Source of the DNA: an uncultured Devosia sp.
GTDB lineage: Bacteria; Pseudomonadota; Alphaproteobacteria; Rhizobiales; Devosiaceae
Direction of reading: 5' to 3'
Assembly (NCBI GenBank): GCA_913775215.1
Contig: CAJYKO010000317.1
Span: 1-9,463, forward strand
DNA length: 9,463 nucleotides
The notes under the pieces were generated by a model. That model had not been told where the DNA came from. It did no database searches and saw only the letters and a program-made list of their open reading frames with translations. The position numbers and the translations under genes are program-made. Positions 6,901 through 9,463 of the stretch are shown here, in pieces; the first letter of the stretch is position 1, and each line of letters begins with the position of its first letter.

Positions 6901-6929
6901 TTGACATTGAGCTTATCTCAATACACATT
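6901..6929 (+). promoter_or_regulatory. Candidate promoter of the HAD-RpiR pair
   Basis: A perfect -35 TTGACA at 6901-6906 is followed, with 17-nt spacing, by CACATT at 6924-6929, a weak -10 match. The GTG start of the phosphatase is 26 nt downstream. The spacer contains a dyad (6906-6922). Confidence 0.5.
6906..6922. promoter_or_regulatory. Dyad ATTGAG-N5-CTCAAT between -35 and -10, candidate RpiR autoregulatory operator
   Basis: Perfect 6-bp arms around CTTAT lie within the spacer of the plus-strand promoter, the classical place for a repressor site. The regulator gene is in the transcript it would control. The assignment to RpiR is inference from position. Confidence 0.45.
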
Positions 6930-6955
6930 TTGGGGGTGATTTTCGGAGACCCCAA

Positions 6956-7693
6956 GTGACGTTCAACTTCGCGGCCCATGCCGGTTTTCTCATCGATCTC
7001 GATGGCACTCTGGCCTCGGGAAACCAGCTTTTGCCGGGCGCTGCGCGCCTTCTCGCCGAAGTCGAAGGACGCTTTGCCATCGTCTCCAACGATAGCGAAC
7101 ACACATCCCAACAGCTCTCCCGCCGCTTCCGCGACTGGCGCATTCAGGTACCCGCCGAACGTATCGTTCTTGCAGGTGTTGCAGCTTTGGACGCCGCAAG
7201 ATTGAGCCTTCCTCAGTCGCGCATGCTGCTGCTCGGCTCTTCATCCCTCAAACGCATGGCGCGCAACATGGGCTTCGAACTGGTCGAGCGGGACGCCGAT
7301 ATCCTGGTCATCGCGCGCGATCGCCAATTCACCTATGCCAAGCTGCTGGCGGCCGCACGCGCCGTCAAAGACGGAGCGCAGGTCATTCTCGCCTGCCCTG
7401 ATCTCAGCCATCCGGGCGCGGATGGCTATCCGGTGCCCGAAGCCGGCGCTCTGGCCGCCGCGCTCTTTGCCGTTACCGGGCCCGTGCCGCATCGGGTTAT
7501 CGGCAAACCCGGCCCGGCTCTGTTTGAACTTGCCAGCCAAAAGATCGGCGTCGCCGCCTCGCAATGCGTGGTCATTGGCGATAATCCGCGCACCGATGGC
7601 GCGGGCGCCGCCGCCCTCGGCGTGCCCTTCTGGCCGGTCGTTACCGGCAAGCTGCCGAACATGCTTCGCGAAACCGTCATGGATGTGATCTAG
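6956..7693 (+). CDS. HAD-superfamily phosphatase, class IIA (NagD family)
   Basis: A 245-residue cytoplasmic phosphomonoesterase. Motif I is DLDGT (14-18; nucleophile Asp14, acid/base Asp16), motif II is VSND (Ser44), motif III Lys184 in GKPGP, motif IV GDNPRTD (208-214), which matches the G-D-N-x-R-T-D box of NagD. A C2-type cap domain lies between motif II and III (~60-170). Family members dephosphorylate nucleotides, p-nitrophenyl phosphate, glycerol phosphate, phosphoglycolate or sugar phosphates, so the substrate is unknown. The GTG start is supported by GGAG 7 nt upstream (6945-6948). It is followed after 31 nt by the RpiR gene and diverges from the phosphodiesterase-importer operon, so it may take the monoester made there (inference). 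Confidence 0.9.
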   Translation: MTFNFAAHAGFLIDLDGTLASGNQLLPGAARLLAEVEGRFAIVSNDSEHTSQQLSRRFRDWRIQVPAERIVLAGVAALDAARLSLPQSRMLLLGSSSLKRMARNMGFELVERDADILVIARDRQFTYAKLLAAARAVKDGAQVILACPDLSHPGADGYPVPEAGALAAALFAVTGPVPHRVIGKPGPALFELASQKIGVAASQCVVIGDNPRTDGAGAAALGVPFWPVVTGKLPNMLRETVMDVI

Positions 7694-7724
7694 TGCCCGG
7701 CACTTCACTTCAACCAGGGCCGAC

Positions 7725-8594
7725 ATGTCCGAAATATCCAGTCCCGACCGTTTGATGAACATTGTCGATCGCATTGCCGCTATCCGCGCCGATCTTGCGC
7801 CCACGGCCGGCCGTATCGCCGATTTCATCGCCCGGAACGCGGCCGAAGTGGTGCATATGTCGGTGACCGAAGTTGCCGAACGCGCCGGAGCCAGCGAGGG
7901 CAGCGTCGTCGGTCTCTGCCAGCAATTGGGTGCGCGCGGCTTTCAGCAGATCAAGATCGCCCTGGCGCGTGATCTGGTGCAGCCGGTGCAGTTCATCCAT
8001 GAAGACCTGACGCCCGGCGACGACCTGCCCGAGGTCATCACCAAGATTTTCGGCGGCGGCCTGCAGGCTTTGCGCGATACGCAAAATGCACTCGATGTCG
8101 ACGCTCTGGGCCGCGCCGTCGAGGCCATTCGCCGCGCCAAGCGCGTCGAGGTTTTCGGCATCGGTTCGGCCGCCCCCATTGCCGAGGACGCCACTTATCG
8201 CCTGCTACGCATCGGCATCAATGCTCGCGCCAGCGTCGATAGCCACGTCCAGGCCATTACTGGCTCGCTCTGCGACAGCGACGTGGCCGTGCTCACCATC
8301 TCCCATTCCGGCTCGACCATCGAAACACTGACCGCCACAAAGCTTGCCAAGGAAGCGGGCGCCACGACCATTGCCGTCACCAATTTCGGTCGCTCGCCCC
8401 TCCTTACCCATACCGACATCGTGCTGCATACTCTGGCCCGCGAAACCCAGTTCCGCACCGAGGCCATGACCAGCCGCATCGCCCAACTCGCGGTGATCGA
8501 CACGCTCATCGCCGCCTTAGCCCTTGCCGATTACGACCGTGCCGTCGCGACCATCGACAAGACCTTCGACGTGCTCTCTGTCAAGCGTGTCTAG
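7725..8594 (+). CDS. MurR/RpiR-family transcriptional regulator with SIS domain
   Basis: A 289-residue DNA-binding regulator. The N-terminal HTH_6 domain (~7-83) has the usual A-x-x-I-A-D-F-I helix, a SVTEVAERAGASEGSV helix-turn-helix (46-61) and the GFQQIKIAL end. The SIS domain (~125-265) has FGIGSA (144-149) and SHSGST (193-198), the loop that grips sugar phosphates in this family. Regulators of this type usually control nearby sugar or phosphosugar catabolic genes and respond to the phosphorylated intermediate. The ATG is preceded by AGGG 5 nt upstream. The usual recognition-helix V-x-R-F-C is V-G-L-C here, with Gly63 where Arg is common. The most likely targets are its own transcript and the divergent importer operon through the dyads at 6869-6922. 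Confidence 0.92.
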   Translation: MSEISSPDRLMNIVDRIAAIRADLAPTAGRIADFIARNAAEVVHMSVTEVAERAGASEGSVVGLCQQLGARGFQQIKIALARDLVQPVQFIHEDLTPGDDLPEVITKIFGGGLQALRDTQNALDVDALGRAVEAIRRAKRVEVFGIGSAAPIAEDATYRLLRIGINARASVDSHVQAITGSLCDSDVAVLTISHSGSTIETLTATKLAKEAGATTIAVTNFGRSPLLTHTDIVLHTLARETQFRTEAMTSRIAQLAVIDTLIAALALADYDRAVATIDKTFDVLSVKRV

Positions 8595-8873
8595 GGCCAG
8601 GCCCGAGAGTCGGTCGTAACCTTGGGCCACGTTTATCCTGCATGTAATGAAAGTTCTCTAGTGAACCGAACCAGTGCAGGGATGACTGGGACGGGGTCGC
8701 CAGGAGCTTGGCCGCCACGGGGTGGGTTGCAGACTGGCTTGTCTCGCCCGAGATGAAGCATTTTTACCCGCTGTCGCGCCGGCCTTGCGGATCATCGCCC
8801 AATATGGAAGTCTAGTTGTCGTAGCGACCGCACGATCCTGGATGCACCGGGGCGGTCTTGTCGCTGCCGGTGG
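8595..8873. other. Gap of about 280 bp without a recognisable gene
   Basis: Open frames here are short and their translations show no domain I recognise; the minus-strand frame at 8658-8882 is rich in Pro/Arg/Thr and looks like a shadow or decayed sequence. A weak imperfect hairpin (GGCCCGAG at 8600-8607 with CTTGGGCC at 8621-8628, one G-U pair) follows the RpiR stop but has no U-tract, so termination is only possible. A region with TGCACC (8843-8848) and GGTGCA (8873-8878) precedes the MFS start. Confidence 0.5.
8600..8628 (+). terminator. Weak hairpin after the RpiR gene (possible terminator)
   Basis: An 8-bp stem, GGCCCGAG with CUUGGGCC (one G-U pair), and a 13-nt loop begin 5 nt after the regulator stop codon. 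No run of U follows, so an intrinsic terminator is not well supported. Confidence 0.3.
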
Positions 8874-9463
8874 GTGCACCAATTATCTAACATCTCTGTT
8901 TTCGGACGACGCGAACTCGTCTTGCTCGTTGCTGCCCTCATGGGCCTCAGTTCGATTGCCTTGGACATCATGTTGGCCGCTCTCCCCGAGATCGGCAACG
9001 CTATGCAGGCCACGACGCCAAATCTGGCGCAATTGACAGTTGGCACGTTCCTCGCCGGGGCCGCGATCTCGGCCTTCTCGGTCGGGCCGGTCGCCGATGC
9101 CTACGGTCGGCGCATTCCTATTTTGGGAGGCCTGTCCCTTTTCGTGGCGTCGTCCCTGCTGGCCCCATTCGCCCAGAACATGGAGATGATGCTTGCCCTC
9201 CGCTTTGTGCAGGGCGTCGGCGTTGGAACCACAAGGCTTTCCCAAGCCGTGTTGCGTGATCGATATTCGAGGAGCGAGATGGCGGAGGCCATGTCGCTTT
9301 CCCTGATGGCTTTCCTGATATTGCCGGTTATCGCCCCACTCATCGGCCAGGGGATTTTGCTGGTTGCCGGATGGCAGGCGATCTTCTTCACCATGGCGGC
9401 GCTGACCACCTTTGCCACCTGGCGCCCCGCACGGGTGCTGCTGGGCGCCTACCTGTTCGGTGG
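8874..9463 (+). CDS. MFS drug-exporter-like protein (Bcr/CflA type), N-terminal half, running off the window with a foreign-looking end
   Basis: The frame is open from 8757 to the window edge. The GTG at 8874 is the first sensible start and gives a short N-terminus before helix 1 (ELVLLVAALMGLSSIALDIM). The family pattern follows: LAALPEIG after helix 1, motif A GPVADAYGRR (71-80) between helices 2 and 3, LRFVQGVGVG (helix 4), then VLRDRYSRSEMAEAM and a helix with PVIAPLIGQ, and WQAIFF (helix 6). This matches the first half of Bcr/CflA drug/H+ antiporters. After residue ~174 the sequence no longer looks like MFS but reads FATWRPARVLLGAYLFGG, typical of BMP-associated nucleoside/simple-sugar ABC permeases. 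The gene is therefore probably truncated and fused. No strong ribosome-binding site precedes the GTG. Confidence 0.75.
   Translation, partial: MHQLSNISVFGRRELVLLVAALMGLSSIALDIMLAALPEIGNAMQATTPNLAQLTVGTFLAGAAISAFSVGPVADAYGRRIPILGGLSLFVASSLLAPFAQNMEMMLALRFVQGVGVGTTRLSQAVLRDRYSRSEMAEAMSLSLMAFLILPVIAPLIGQGILLVAGWQAIFFTMAALTTFATWRPARVLLGAYLFG
9402..9463 (+). pseudogene. Fragment resembling the C-terminal part of a BMP-type nucleoside/simple-sugar ABC permease, in frame with the MFS gene
   Basis: Codons 9411-9461 read FATWRPARVLLGAYLFGG. In COG1079-type permeases (the YufQ/BmpC group) a segment of the form A-x-W-R-P-x-R-x-L-L-G-A-Y-L-F-G-G-V-T precedes the last helices. MFS proteins of the Bcr type instead continue with a loop such as L-P-E-T-L after helix 6. 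The join lies at about 9395-9411. The rest of the permease tail would be outside the window, so whether a chimeric protein or a dead gene results cannot be seen. Confidence 0.55.

Noticed and set aside
8722..9036. A 104-codon plus-strand open frame before and across the MFS start
   Set aside because: It overlaps the MFS frame, which has clear family motifs; its own translation shows no domain.
1..9463. CRISPR arrays, tRNA or rRNA genes, intact insertion sequences
   Set aside because: No regularly spaced repeats, cloverleaf-like segments, rRNA-like sequence or transposase gene with terminal repeats were seen on reading both strands.

Overview
The window (9463 bp) is GC-rich, with high-GC codon use, N-x-R-T-D HAD and RpiR subfamily features, a Bcr/CflA-type exporter and an integrase remnant. 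Together these fit an alphaproteobacterium of the Rhizobiales/Hyphomicrobiales (Devosia-like is a guess from general resemblance, not a search result).

Layout. Positions 1-258 hold the 3' end of a ferritin-like-domain protein and its clear Rho-independent terminator. Positions 259-637 have no intact gene; they hold a decayed C-terminal fragment of a tyrosine recombinase and a perfect 12-bp inverted repeat. Positions 638-6804 are one minus-strand operon, read right to left: GpdQ-like metallophosphoesterase, DppB-type permease, DppC-type permease, SBP_bac_5 solute-binding protein, and a double-ATPase (DppD-DppF fusion type). The first three genes overlap by a few bases. The last two are set apart by gaps that each hold a stem-loop, which could tune the stoichiometry of binding protein, channel and ATPase. 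Positions 6805-6955 are a short divergent promoter region with three dyads. Positions 6956-8594 are a plus-strand pair: a NagD-family HAD phosphatase and a MurR/RpiR regulator with a SIS (phosphosugar-binding) domain. Positions 8595-8873 hold no gene I can recognise. From 8874 a Bcr/CflA-like MFS exporter starts and runs to the window edge, but its last ~20 residues read like the C-terminal part of a BMP-family nucleoside/simple-sugar ABC permease, suggesting a recombination junction.

How the genes may work together (inference). A peptide-class ABC importer, a metallophosphodiesterase, a phosphomonoesterase and a repressor of the phosphosugar-sensing type form a complete logic for taking up a phosphodiester, cleaving it to a phosphomonoester, removing the phosphate, and sensing the sugar phosphate. 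This parallels the design of the agrocinopine (acc) catabolic operon of Agrobacterium, which also pairs a peptide-type ABC importer with a phosphodiesterase and a phosphatase, but the enzyme and regulator families here differ. The real substrate cannot be read from the sequence.
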